The position numbers were made by a program, and so were the translations under genes. This document shows, in pieces, positions 35,008-44,031 of a stretch of DNA of 64,000 nucleotides (position 1 is its first letter; each line of letters starts with the position of its first letter). The notes under the pieces were generated by a model. That model searched no databases and was not told where the DNA came from. It was given only the letters and a program-made list of their open reading frames with translations. Origin of the DNA: Bacteroidota bacterium (GTDB taxonomy: Bacteria; Bacteroidota; Bacteroidia; Chitinophagales; Chitinophagaceae); the NCBI GenBank assembly GCA_023416995.1, contig JAEZGI010000032.1, forward strand, positions 124,001-188,000, given 5' to 3'.

Positions 35008-35037
35008 CATTAGATTTTATTATTTAATCATCAATCC

Positions 35038-35045
35038 AGAGGAGG
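35038..35045 (+). promoter_or_regulatory. Unusually strong Shine-Dalgarno sequence (AGAGGAGG)
   Basis: Near-perfect anti-16S complement just 3 bases before the ATG at 35049. Most genes in the window lack any such sequence, as is usual in Bacteroidota, so this one stands out. Confidence 0.7.
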
Positions 35046-35048
35046 CAT

Positions 35049-35789
35049 ATGAAGCGTGTACAACAAAAGCTTAAGCGTCTGAGCATTGGAATCTTAATGT
35101 TGTTGGTCGGGGGTATTTTCCTGGTTGCGTGTCAGAAAAATGACAACGACAATATTGATATTCCCGCTGCGGCGTTGATGGCGTTTAATTTATCACCAGA
35201 CAAGGAGGCAATAGGTATTGCTTTATCAGGCAACGCGATCAGCCAGGCACCACTAAACTACACTTCGTTTACAGGTCACTATCTCAACATCTACCCCGGA
35301 AACAGAACGGTCGATGCGTACGATTTTTTTAATCGTGATGGTTTTGCCAGGGCGGAATTCAACTTCCAGCCTGACAAGTACTATTCATTGTTTGTTGTAG
35401 GGGCTGATACCGTTTTCAGTAATATTGTGGTGGAAGACAAATTTGACGAACTGTCGGGTTCTAACGGTAAGGCGTATGTGCGTTTTGTAAATGCGATCCC
35501 TGACTCGTCTCAACCCGTGTTAACCGCAACTGCAGGTGGGCAACAGGTCCTTAATCAGCCGGTATCTTATGCAAGCGTATCTGCCTTTACAGAAGTAACT
35601 CCGGGGAAGATTGGAGTAAACCTCAGCAATGGAGGCAATATCTCCGTAAGCAGGGATATTGATGTGGCGGAGAAAAAAGCATACACCGTGTTGTTGCTTG
35701 GCAAACCAGGTTTAACTGACACTGACAAAGCACTTCAGATCAGGTTTATCGAAAACGGCACTTTATCTGATTCAAGTGCTGTAAATTAA
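35049..35789 (+). CDS. DUF4397-type lipoprotein
   Basis: A 246-residue lipoprotein: a basic N-terminus, a hydrophobic stretch LMLLVGGIFLVAC with the lipidated Cys near residue 27, then a polar linker. Two similar beta-rich units follow, the second beginning KAYVRFVNAIPDSS, which is the hallmark start of DUF4397 repeats; FVVGADTV and TVLLLGKPG close the units. Function is unknown; it is probably in the outer membrane or on the surface. It is a single-gene unit with a terminator right after it. Confidence 0.8.
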   Translation: MKRVQQKLKRLSIGILMLLVGGIFLVACQKNDNDNIDIPAAALMAFNLSPDKEAIGIALSGNAISQAPLNYTSFTGHYLNIYPGNRTVDAYDFFNRDGFARAEFNFQPDKYYSLFVVGADTVFSNIVVEDKFDELSGSNGKAYVRFVNAIPDSSQPVLTATAGGQQVLNQPVSYASVSAFTEVTPGKIGVNLSNGGNISVSRDIDVAEKKAYTVLLLGKPGLTDTDKALQIRFIENGTLSDSSAVN

Positions 35790-35817
35790 ACTTTAACCTG
35801 GTTCGTATGTTTTGAGG

Positions 35818-35846
35818 AAGGTCTGGCTAATTACCGGACCTTTTTT
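35818..35846 (+). terminator. Intrinsic terminator
   Basis: Stem AAGGTC/GACCTT (35818-35823 with 35837-35842), extended by inner GG/CC pairs, followed by a T-run on the plus strand. It lies 29 bases after the DUF4397 gene. Confidence 0.8.
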
Positions 35847-35933
35847 ATGTGCCATATGTTAATATTTTCTGAATACTGCATGAAAGGTAGGGGTACAGCT
35901 GGCATGCAATGTCATATTTGCAAACAAAAAATC

Positions 35934-38309
35934 ATGCACCCTCCGAAGCGCATTTTCTTCTTTCTGTTTTCCCTTGTTACCCTTATTTGTTTTCAAACCA
36001 ACGGTCAACAGAACCGCCTTCCGGTAATAAGCGGGTACATTAAGGATCAGCAAACGGGTGAAGCACTGATCAACGCAACTATCAGTGCCGGCACATCTGG
36101 CGCTTATGCACAAACGAATGCTTACGGTTTTTTTTCGCTTTCACTGCCGCCGGGTAAATATGAAATCACCGTTAGTTATGCAGGATATGCTCCAATCAAA
36201 AGGACCGTTGATCTCAAAGAAAACACCTCTCTGGATCTCAACTTATCCAATGCCCCTGCAGAAATGGACGAAGTTGTGGTAACGGGAGAAAGAAGATTAA
36301 GACGTACAAACACGGTGGGCCTGGGTATTCAGCAACTAAGCGCTGGTCAGATCAAAAAAATCCCGGCCTTTATGGGTGAACCCGATGTGATAAAGGCTCT
36401 GCTGACGCTGCCGGGAATTACTTCAGTGGGAGAAGGAGCTTCAGGTTTTAATGTGCGGGGTGGAAATGTTGATGAAAACCTGATCATCATGGATGAAGCT
36501 CCCGTATTTAATTCATCGCATCTGCTCGGTTTTTTTTCTGTTTTCAACCCCGACGCTGTAAAAAACGTCACCTTATATAAGGGCGCGTTCCCGGCTGAAT
36601 ACGGAGGCAGAACTTCTTCTGTGTTGGACATCCGCATGAAAGACGGTAACAATCAGAAAATGGCCGTAAGCGGTGGTATAGGTAATGTGTTCAGCAGGCT
36701 TTCAGTTGAAGGGCCCTTACAAAAAGACAAATCATCATTTATAGTTGCTGCGCGCCGGTCTTATATCGACGTGATTGCGAAACCCTTCCTTCCAAAAGAA
36801 GATCGCGACAATACACTATACTTCTATGACCTCACCGCGAAAGCGAATTATGAAATCAACGAAAAGAACACCGTATATCTGAGCGGGTATCTTGGTCGGG
36901 ATGTATTTGGGATAGGAGACCAGGCAAGTTTTAAATGGGGAAATACTACCGGTACACTTCGTTGGAACCATTTGTTCAATCCGAAACTTTTTTTGAACAC
37001 AAGTCTTTACTATTCTAAATATGATTACAGTCTTGGTTTCGCATCAGACGAGGCAGATGCAGATGAAGGATACGACTGGAAATCGAATATCCAGACCTAT
37101 GGCCTGAAACCCACGCTAACCTGGTTTGCAAACCCCAAACATCAGTTTAAAACGGGCTTCAATCTCTTGTATTACGATTTCTATCCCGGGAAAGGCGTAA
37201 GTACCAGTGACGGAATTTCGAATGATATCACGCTAAAAAAACGTTACGGTTCAGAATTGGGGGTTTTTGTGGAAGATACCTGGAAAGTTTCGCCTAAGGT
37301 AAATATACAGGCAGGGGTTCGGGTGAATCAATATGCCTACCTCGGCGGAACCACTGTTTATCATTTCCGCGACACCATTGCCAATGTGAGAAAACCATTG
37401 GACCGCGAAGAGGAGGTTAAGAATAAAAAGCCGGTTGAAACCTGGCTGTATCTTGAGCCACGCGTATCCCTCCGGTACACACTTCAAAAAAATAGTTTTC
37501 TGAAAGCCGGTTATGGAAGAAGCTCTCAGTACCTGCATCTTTTGTCGAACACCGCTTCGCCTACACCGGTAGATCTGTATTTTCCAAGTACCAACAATAT
37601 TCGGCCTACACTGGTGGACCAGTTTTCAGTTGGAGTAGTAACGGTTCCTGAAAAACTTGGTGTAGAGTTATCTGCCGAAGTATTTTATAAGACCATGTCT
37701 GGTGTGCTGGACTATATCGATAACGCCAGTCTCGAGCTAAATCAACTGGTAGAAGGCGATCTGCTTACCGGGAAGGGAAAGGCCTATGGCGCTGAACTGG
37801 AAGTAAAAAAAGAAGCAGGCAAATGGCAGGGCTGGGTAAATTATACCTGGTCAAGATCATTGCGTAAAACAGAAGGTATCAGCAACAACGACTGGTATCT
37901 GAGCCGCTACGATCGCACGCATGTAATAAACGTATCGGTAGTATATTCTTTGAACGATCGTTGGGACTTGTCTGGTAGTTTTAATTATGGCACCGGCGCG
38001 CCTGGAACCTATCCGGATATAAGATTTGACATACAGGGGCTGCCTGTACCATATAACAGCTCAAATGAAAGAAACAATTTCCGTCTCCCTGCTTATCACC
38101 GGATGGATCTTTCTGCCACCCGTCGTGGTAAACAAACCAGGAAGCTGAAAACTGAGTGGGTGTTTGGCCTGTATAATGTTTATGGCCGCCAGAATGCATA
38201 CTCTATTTACTTTAGGCAGAACGAAGATAATCCACAGCAGAAAGAAGCGGTTAGGTTGTCTATCATCGGATCTGTAATACCATCTATCACCTGGAACTTC
38301 AAATTTTAA
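35934..38309 (+). CDS. TonB-dependent receptor with carboxypeptidase-like N-terminal domain
   Basis: 791 residues from ATG at 35934, which directly precedes the signal peptide (IFFFLFSLVTLICFQTNGQQ). An in-frame ATG at 35847 would put 29 extra residues before it and overlap the terminator. The order is a carboxypeptidase-regulatory-like domain (about 30-110), plug (MDEVVVTGERR, then GGNVDENLIIMDEAP and AEYGGRTSSVLDIRM) and 22-strand barrel, ending in a terminal Phe (SITWNFKF). It is smaller than SusC and lacks a SusD partner. The DUF4249 gene 7 bases downstream is the typical companion of this receptor group. The substrate is unknown. Confidence 0.9.
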   Translation: MHPPKRIFFFLFSLVTLICFQTNGQQNRLPVISGYIKDQQTGEALINATISAGTSGAYAQTNAYGFFSLSLPPGKYEITVSYAGYAPIKRTVDLKENTSLDLNLSNAPAEMDEVVVTGERRLRRTNTVGLGIQQLSAGQIKKIPAFMGEPDVIKALLTLPGITSVGEGASGFNVRGGNVDENLIIMDEAPVFNSSHLLGFFSVFNPDAVKNVTLYKGAFPAEYGGRTSSVLDIRMKDGNNQKMAVSGGIGNVFSRLSVEGPLQKDKSSFIVAARRSYIDVIAKPFLPKEDRDNTLYFYDLTAKANYEINEKNTVYLSGYLGRDVFGIGDQASFKWGNTTGTLRWNHLFNPKLFLNTSLYYSKYDYSLGFASDEADADEGYDWKSNIQTYGLKPTLTWFANPKHQFKTGFNLLYYDFYPGKGVSTSDGISNDITLKKRYGSELGVFVEDTWKVSPKVNIQAGVRVNQYAYLGGTTVYHFRDTIANVRKPLDREEEVKNKKPVETWLYLEPRVSLRYTLQKNSFLKAGYGRSSQYLHLLSNTASPTPVDLYFPSTNNIRPTLVDQFSVGVVTVPEKLGVELSAEVFYKTMSGVLDYIDNASLELNQLVEGDLLTGKGKAYGAELEVKKEAGKWQGWVNYTWSRSLRKTEGISNNDWYLSRYDRTHVINVSVVYSLNDRWDLSGSFNYGTGAPGTYPDIRFDIQGLPVPYNSSNERNNFRLPAYHRMDLSATRRGKQTRKLKTEWVFGLYNVYGRQNAYSIYFRQNEDNPQQKEAVRLSIIGSVIPSITWNFKF

Positions 38310-38316
38310 TTGACTC

Positions 38317-39186
38317 ATGAAATATCTGATAAACGCTTTTTATCTGATCGCCGGCCTGATGGTTTTTACATCCTGCGAGAAGGTCATTTCGCTCGACCTT
38401 CCCGAAGGAAATCAACTGATATATGCTGATGCATGGATCTCGGACAGTGTAGGTGTTCATACTATCCGGTTACTAGAATCGGTTAATTATCAAAGTCAGT
38501 CTCAGCCCAAACCTATTGAGGACGCGGTGGTGCGGGTTACAGATCTCACCCTTGGTACCACTTACAATTTCAATTATGCAAATGGCTCTTACCTGTTTGA
38601 TGCCGGCGCCGGAAAGTCTATTGGTTTCATTGGTCACCGCTATCGCCTTGAAATAAATTATGCAGGTGAGCAGTTTGTTGCCGAAGATTTACTCCCACGT
38701 AAAATAACCATCGATTCGCTCACACTTGAATTCAAAGAAGGAAATGGTGATTATGAGAAAGAGGGATATTATGCGGAATTCCATGCCCGGGATTTACCAG
38801 GCGCAGTAGATTATTACTGGATACGAACTTACCGGAACGGATCACTGAATACTTACCTCAACGATATGCTCAGTATCGATGCTTCTTTTTATCCTGAAGT
38901 ATCTGACGGATTTCCATTTATTCCACCGTTCCGGGAAGGTATCACCTCGGGCGAAAAACCCTATCAAAAAGGTGATGAGGTAAAGGTGATAGTGAGATCA
39001 GTGAGCAGTAACTCATATGTTTTTGTTGAACAGATGCTGAAACAAATTACAAATGGCGGTTTGTTCAGTGAGGTACTCCAAAACATACCATCAAATATTT
39101 CAAACACTAACAGCACCAGCAAGAAAAAAATCTACGGTTGGTTTGGAACCGTAAGCGAAACATCTGCTTCATTGCTGGTGCCTTAA
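38317..39186 (+). CDS. DUF4249-family lipoprotein
   Basis: A 289-residue lipoprotein with lipobox VFTSC near residue 20 followed by EKVISLDLP, the usual opening of DUF4249 proteins. Beta-rich first half with DAVVRVTDLT and YLFDAG, and a C-terminal part ending in GWFGTVSETSASLLVP, also family-like. It is encoded next to the TonB receptor and probably works with it at the outer membrane, perhaps like SusD does with SusC (inference). It is convergent with rmuC, with only 5 bases between stop codons. Confidence 0.82.
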   Translation: MKYLINAFYLIAGLMVFTSCEKVISLDLPEGNQLIYADAWISDSVGVHTIRLLESVNYQSQSQPKPIEDAVVRVTDLTLGTTYNFNYANGSYLFDAGAGKSIGFIGHRYRLEINYAGEQFVAEDLLPRKITIDSLTLEFKEGNGDYEKEGYYAEFHARDLPGAVDYYWIRTYRNGSLNTYLNDMLSIDASFYPEVSDGFPFIPPFREGITSGEKPYQKGDEVKVIVRSVSSNSYVFVEQMLKQITNGGLFSEVLQNIPSNISNTNSTSKKKIYGWFGTVSETSASLLVP

Positions 39187-39191
39187 TAACG

Positions 39192-40997
39192 TCAATGCTC
39201 ACCCGAAGCTCCGGCTTCTTTGTTGGTATGCGTTTCTGACTGGTTTGGCGGAAGTGCGGTGATGGGCCGGACAGCCAATTCTACCGGCGCAGCCGTTGAC
39301 AGTTGTTTTTTGATATACGCCTGGCTAAGTTGTTGAATTTTTCTGCCCTGGGGAAGAAAACTTCCTTCCAAACTACCAACTGCTTTATTAAAGTTGTTGA
39401 TCGTTCCGTTTAAACTCTTACCGACATTCACCATATGTTCCATTAAGGTGGCCGATCTTTCGTACAGTTCCACTGCAGCTTCCCTGATCGATTCGATGTT
39501 CTCCATAGTTTTCAATTGGTTCCAACTATAGCCAACACTACGAAGAATGGTAATCAGGGTAGTAGGTGTGGCAACAATGATACGGTTGTTCAGTGCTTCT
39601 TCAATCAACTCAGGCCATTCCTGCAACGCAGCACCAAAAGAAGATTCGATTTGCATAAACAACACAACAAAATCGGGTGCATTTTCAAACTGGTCCCAAT
39701 AAGCTTTAGCGCTCAGTTGTTTTAAATGCACCTTGATCGCAGCCGCATGTTGCTGCAGTAATCTCTTCTGAGTTACAGAATCATCGGTTTCGAACACCTG
39801 CAGATATGCGCTAAGGGGCACCTTGCTATCTACCACAACACTACGATCGCCTGGTAGTCGGATAATCATATCCGGGCGTAGTTTGCCGTTTTCAGTATCA
39901 CTGGAAAGCTGTTCATGAAAGTCGCATTGATCAACCATACCGGCAAACTCTACTAGCCGCCGCAAGGCAATTTCCCCATATCGCCCCCTGGTGTGACTTG
40001 TTTTAAGGGCGGTTACCAGATTTCTTGTTTCACGATCGAGCGAAATGGTACTCAGTTTCATCTGGTCCAGCATTGCGCTGATATTTCCATAAGCACCTTC
40101 ACGTTTATTTTCTAACAGATTAATTTTTTCATCCATTTTTGACAGCGATTCGCCAAGAGGCTTAACGAGATTATCGATAGCGGTTTGCCGGCTGTCAAGC
40201 TCTGCTTTCGCGAGACCGATCTGTGATCGCAGCTCATTTTTAGCTATATCAAGAAATGATTGATTGTTTTTGTCCAGCGCAGCTGCTGATAAAGCATCAA
40301 ACGAATTTTTCAAAGCCTGCTGCGCCTCAGCGAGAAACTGTTTCTGTTCGGTCATTGCCTTAACGGATTCTTCGTATTTGGCAGCGAGACTATGATTCTG
40401 ACCCACAAGTTCTGTATTGGCTGCCTGTAACACCTGTAAGGTGCGTGCCGTCGCAGCTTTGTCCTGTTCAAGCGCCTGGTTGGTCCGAACCAGTTCTTCG
40501 TACCGGGCAGTAATGTCTGCGAGTTGCTTATGCAGCAATTGTTCCTGGTGGCGAAGATTTTCCGCCTCACCCTTCAAACGGCTTTTTTCATTTGTAAGGT
40601 TAATACCTGATAGCATCAATTCCTCATTTTTGGATTTGATGGTGGCGAACTGTTCTTTTAGTGTGTTCAACGCCGTTAGATAGCTGATTTTTTCTGATTT
40701 TTCCTGTTCGGCAACGGCTCGCAGATCGGTTGCATTTTTTTCGTAATGCCCAACCTCGGTTTCAAGTCGTGAAATCTGTAACAAAGCATTCTGAAGTTGC
40801 GACTGCAATGTGGAAACTGATTCTTCTGCTTTTTGAAGATGGCGGCTGGTGGTGCTTAGCTGTTCCCCCAGAGAAGCTTTTTCTGTAGCCAGTGTGTTTA
40901 ATTTGCCGCTGCCGGCATTACGTCCGATCAATAATCCAACGAGCAACGCAACCGCAGCCGCGACTCCTATAATAATAAGATATGTGGTTTCTGTCAT
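39192..40997 (-). CDS. rmuC: RmuC-family protein
   Basis: 601 residues from ATG at 40997, just before the membrane anchor (YLIIIGVAAAVALLVGLLIG). An in-frame ATG at 41033 lies within a terminator. A long coiled coil of roughly residues 30-260 is followed by the RmuC nuclease-like domain, with RGRYGEIALRRLVEFAGM, GKLRPDMIIRLPGDRSVVVDSKVPLSAY and PTTLITILRSVGYSW. RmuC limits inversions and rearrangements at inverted repeats in E. coli. The C-terminal ~40 residues are a polar tail. Confidence 0.92.
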   Translation of the reverse strand: MTETTYLIIIGVAAAVALLVGLLIGRNAGSGKLNTLATEKASLGEQLSTTSRHLQKAEESVSTLQSQLQNALLQISRLETEVGHYEKNATDLRAVAEQEKSEKISYLTALNTLKEQFATIKSKNEELMLSGINLTNEKSRLKGEAENLRHQEQLLHKQLADITARYEELVRTNQALEQDKAATARTLQVLQAANTELVGQNHSLAAKYEESVKAMTEQKQFLAEAQQALKNSFDALSAAALDKNNQSFLDIAKNELRSQIGLAKAELDSRQTAIDNLVKPLGESLSKMDEKINLLENKREGAYGNISAMLDQMKLSTISLDRETRNLVTALKTSHTRGRYGEIALRRLVEFAGMVDQCDFHEQLSSDTENGKLRPDMIIRLPGDRSVVVDSKVPLSAYLQVFETDDSVTQKRLLQQHAAAIKVHLKQLSAKAYWDQFENAPDFVVLFMQIESSFGAALQEWPELIEEALNNRIIVATPTTLITILRSVGYSWNQLKTMENIESIREAAVELYERSATLMEHMVNVGKSLNGTINNFNKAVGSLEGSFLPQGRKIQQLSQAYIKKQLSTAAPVELAVRPITALPPNQSETHTNKEAGASGEH

Positions 40998-41021
40998 GGT
41001 ACCAGATTTTGGAATAGCTAT

Positions 41022-41048
41022 AAAAAAACCCACAAATATATTGTGGGT
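41022..41048 (-). terminator. Terminator between the 52-residue gene and rmuC
   Basis: Stem ACCCACAA/TTGTGGGT (41028-41035 with 41041-41048) followed on the minus strand by six or more T. It lies 30 bases downstream of the small gene and 25 bases before the rmuC start, so rmuC needs its own promoter there or read-through. Confidence 0.8.
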
Positions 41049-41077
41049 ATGTGTAAAATAATTGTTTGACTTAACAA

Positions 41078-41236
41078 CTAGGACCCTCGCTGCGACCGGC
41101 CGGTTATCCGGGTATTTTTCGCTGCAGCCTTACTGTTAGTGTTGCTTTTTCCTTTGAGTCCCGGAAAACCTGGCTTTGCGTTACTCTGATTGCCTTTCTT
41201 CTTGTCCTTGTTTTTGTTCGTATTCAGGATCGACAT
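41078..41236 (-). CDS. Small, very basic protein (52 residues)
   Basis: ATG at 41234-41236 and TAG at 41078-41080. The product has 12 Lys, 4 Arg and only one acidic residue, many Asn/Gln/Ser/Gly, no hydrophobic core and no signal peptide (opening MSILNTNKNKDKKKGNQ, ending RITGRSQRGS). The ending resembles small basic Bacteroidota proteins I have seen unannotated. A terminator follows directly, which supports a real transcript. It may bind nucleic acid or ribosomes (inference from charge only). The start abuts the opposite-strand region through a CATATG palindrome. Confidence 0.6.
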   Translation of the reverse strand: MSILNTNKNKDKKKGNQSNAKPGFPGLKGKSNTNSKAAAKNTRITGRSQRGS

Positions 41237-41703
41237 ATGCAATGGATTTTGTACCCGGTAAATATAATAAAAATTGTGTGCGGGCTGATAACGGGGGAAG
41301 AATCGATGAGTGGTTTACAGGATTTTTTTTTGACTCCTAACAATCAGGGAATCAATCGGAATGATTTTTGCGAGTTATTGCATTATTTGATAAATAATAC
41401 TACTTTTGATCCGGATTAAGAAAAAACATCCGACCATCCATTCCATCCTCTGGAAAGCCCTGAAACCACACAATATAATAATACTAACTGCTGGCCTTCA
41501 ACATCCTATGTATTACGGCTTACCTAAAATCCTTTCGAATAACTCCTGGTTCTTCCTGACTTATTGTAGGTTTTGTGTTTGTTTGCAAAAAATATATCCT
41601 AATGACAACCAGATGAAGTTTGTCCGTTTATTCGTGTGTTCTATATAAGAACATCCTAAATATAAGTACTATTTAAATTAAAATATCAAAGTTCAGGCTC
41701 CCT
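41237..41703. other. 467-base leader and spacer before the polysaccharide locus
   Basis: AT-rich, especially 41590-41700. It should hold the promoter of the polysaccharide operon on the plus strand and that of the 52-residue gene on the minus strand, but no clear TAnnTTTG box with a -33 partner was found. A 60-codon frame at 41237-41419 has no recognisable features. No UpxY/NusG-like antiterminator gene is present. Confidence 0.5.
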
Positions 41704-42990
41704 ATGGAAGGAAAAGTGATTGGCGTTATCGGTTTGGGTTATGTTGGTCTGCCCCTGGCGGTAGAATTCGCGAAAAAGTACCCGGTTATCGGATTCGACA
41801 TTAATCAAAAAAGAGTTGCAGGCCTTCGTGCAGGCCAGGATGCTACTCTTGAGGTAAGTGATGCGGACCTTAATTCCGTTTTAAAAGAAAACAACACATC
41901 GTCAAAAGGCATCTTTATTACCAGCGACCTGGAAGCATTGAGAAGCGCCAATGTGTTTATTGTAACCGTTCCCACCCCGGTTGATAAATATAACAGACCG
42001 GATCTTACACCACTTTATCGTGCCAGCGAAACAGTCGGCAAGGTGCTTAAACACCACGATATTGTGATCTATGAATCAACCGTATACCCGGGAGTAACCG
42101 AAGATGAATGCGTGCCGGTGCTTGAGAGATTTTCCGGGCTGGTATTTAATAAAGACTTTTTCGTGGGTTATTCCCCCGAGCGGATCAATCCCGGTGATAA
42201 AGAGCACACGGTTACCAAAATCAAAAAGGTTACGTCGGGATCTTCGCCCGCGGCAGCAAAAGAAATTGATGCCTTATACGGCAGCATTATAGTAGCGGGA
42301 ACACATCTTGCCCCATCTATAAAAGTAGCTGAAGCGGCGAAGGTGATCGAAAATGCCCAACGCGATATCAACATTGCCTTTATCAATGAACTTGCAAAAA
42401 TTTTTAACCAGCTAAACATAGATACATCAGAAGTACTTGCTGCTGCAGGAACAAAATGGAACTTCCTGAACTTCAAGCCTGGCCTGGTTGGTGGCCATTG
42501 CATAGGGGTTGATCCATATTACCTCGCACAAAAGGCAATGGAAGTGGGATATCATCCCGAGATCATTCTTGCGGGTCGCCGCCTGAATGATGGCATGGGT
42601 GCTTATGTAGCCGATAATGTTATAAAACTGATGATTCGCAAAGGCATTCCCGTATTGGGAAGCCGGGCACTCGTACTGGGAATCGCTTTCAAAGAAAATT
42701 GCCCCGATGTTCGTAACACAAGGGTTATAGATATAATCAGCAGTCTTACCAATTACCAGGTAAGTGTAGATGTTTATGATCCTTGGGCAAACAGTGAAGA
42801 AGTGAAACATGAATATGGAATTTCAATACTGAAAGAACTCCCGGAAAAACCGGCCTACGATGCGGTGATCCTGGCAGTGGCTCACAAACAATTTACGCCG
42901 GGCCTGGTGAAAGAACTTTGTGGTTCAACCTGCGTATTGTACGATGTAAAAGGATTGCTTGAAAAAGAAATGGTTGACGCGAGATTATAA
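41704..42990 (+). CDS. UDP-N-acetylhexosamine 6-dehydrogenase (TviB/WbpO-like)
   Basis: A 428-residue NAD-dependent dehydrogenase oxidising C6 of a UDP-N-acetylhexosamine to the uronic acid. N-terminal Rossmann motif GVIGLGYVGLPLAVEFAKK, central YESTVYPGVTEDECVPVLE and YSPERINPGD. The catalytic Cys is in GGHCIGVDPYYLA, and the C-terminal domain starts near ALVLGIAFKENCPDVRNTR. The YPGVTEDECVP form and the TviC-like neighbour favour the Vi-antigen/WbpO type over UDP-glucose dehydrogenase. First gene of the polysaccharide operon. Confidence 0.88.
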   Translation: MEGKVIGVIGLGYVGLPLAVEFAKKYPVIGFDINQKRVAGLRAGQDATLEVSDADLNSVLKENNTSSKGIFITSDLEALRSANVFIVTVPTPVDKYNRPDLTPLYRASETVGKVLKHHDIVIYESTVYPGVTEDECVPVLERFSGLVFNKDFFVGYSPERINPGDKEHTVTKIKKVTSGSSPAAAKEIDALYGSIIVAGTHLAPSIKVAEAAKVIENAQRDINIAFINELAKIFNQLNIDTSEVLAAAGTKWNFLNFKPGLVGGHCIGVDPYYLAQKAMEVGYHPEIILAGRRLNDGMGAYVADNVIKLMIRKGIPVLGSRALVLGIAFKENCPDVRNTRVIDIISSLTNYQVSVDVYDPWANSEEVKHEYGISILKELPEKPAYDAVILAVAHKQFTPGLVKELCGSTCVLYDVKGLLEKEMVDARL

Positions 42991-42994
42991 ATTT

Positions 42995-43999
42995 ATGTAT
43001 AACACTAAGTTCCATACAAAAGATATCAGCAACAGCACCTTCCTCATAACCGGAGGTGCAGGGTTTATCGGATCTAATATTGTAGAATACCTGTTGAAAT
43101 ACGGTGCGGGAAAAGTAAAGGTGCTCGACAATTTCAGCACTGGCTCCATGGAAAACATTGCGCCATTTCTTGATAATCCTGCCTTTAAATTGATCAAAGG
43201 AGATATCCGCAATTTGGAAACCTGCCGGGAAGCAATGGACGGGGTACAATTTTTGTCGCACCAGGCAGCATTAGGTTCAGTGCCCCGATCAATCGATGAC
43301 CCCATTACAAGTAATGATGTAAACGTGTGTGGCTTTTTAAATATACTGGTGGCTGCACGCGATGCCCGCGTGAAGCGGATGGTGTATGCTGCCAGCTCCA
43401 GCACCTATGGGGATCATCCGGGGTTACCAAAAGTTGAAGACAAGATTGGCAAACCGCTTTCCCCATATGCAATCACAAAATATGTGAACGAACTATATGG
43501 GGACGTTTTTTCCTCAACTTACGATTTCCATGCCCTTGGCTTACGTTATTTTAATGTGTTCGGACCAAGACAAAATCCCAGGGGACCGTATGCTGCAGTG
43601 ATTCCATTATTCGTGCTTTCGCTGCTGAAAGATGAAGCACCTTATATTAATGGTGATGGTGAAACAAGCAGGGACTTTACGTTTGTTGAAAACGCGGTCC
43701 AGGCAAACATCAGGGGCCTGTTATCAGAAAATATTAAAAAACACGAGGTTATTAATATAGCGTTTGGCGAGCGCACAACTCTGAACGAGTTATGGCAGCA
43801 GATTGCCAAAACCGGCAACAGTGAGCTTAGGCCTTTGTATCGTGAAACCAGGAAAGGAGATGTAAAACATAGTCTTGCTGATATCAGCAAAGCGAAAGCA
43901 TTGATAGGGTATAAGCCGGAGATTTCGGTTATACAAGGTCTCGATATCGCTTTCAACTGGTACCGGGATAACGCACTAACACTTACAGAAAAAAAATAA
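42995..43999 (+). CDS. UDP-N-acetylhexosamine 4-epimerase (TviC/WbpP-like)
   Basis: A 334-residue SDR epimerase. The start at 42995 is 4 bases after the previous stop and gives the usual N-terminal extension before GGAGFIGSNIVEYLL; an upstream ATG at 42959 lies inside the dehydrogenase gene. The catalytic region has SSSTYGDHPGLPKVED and SPYAITKYVNELY (Tyr-x3-Lys), and RYFNVFGPRQNP is strongly WbpP/TviC-like. With the dehydrogenase it should make UDP-N-acetylgalactosaminuronic acid, as in Vi antigen. Confidence 0.88.
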   Translation: MYNTKFHTKDISNSTFLITGGAGFIGSNIVEYLLKYGAGKVKVLDNFSTGSMENIAPFLDNPAFKLIKGDIRNLETCREAMDGVQFLSHQAALGSVPRSIDDPITSNDVNVCGFLNILVAARDARVKRMVYAASSSTYGDHPGLPKVEDKIGKPLSPYAITKYVNELYGDVFSSTYDFHALGLRYFNVFGPRQNPRGPYAAVIPLFVLSLLKDEAPYINGDGETSRDFTFVENAVQANIRGLLSENIKKHEVINIAFGERTTLNELWQQIAKTGNSELRPLYRETRKGDVKHSLADISKAKALIGYKPEISVIQGLDIAFNWYRDNALTLTEKK

Positions 44000-44031
44000 T
44001 ATTTTTGCTCAACCCAAAACAATTCCCCCAT

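Noticed and set aside
41237..41419. A 60-codon plus-strand frame before the polysaccharide operon
   Set aside because: No recognisable domain, no Shine-Dalgarno, and the start abuts the opposite-strand small gene. It may be chance; kept as part of the spacer.
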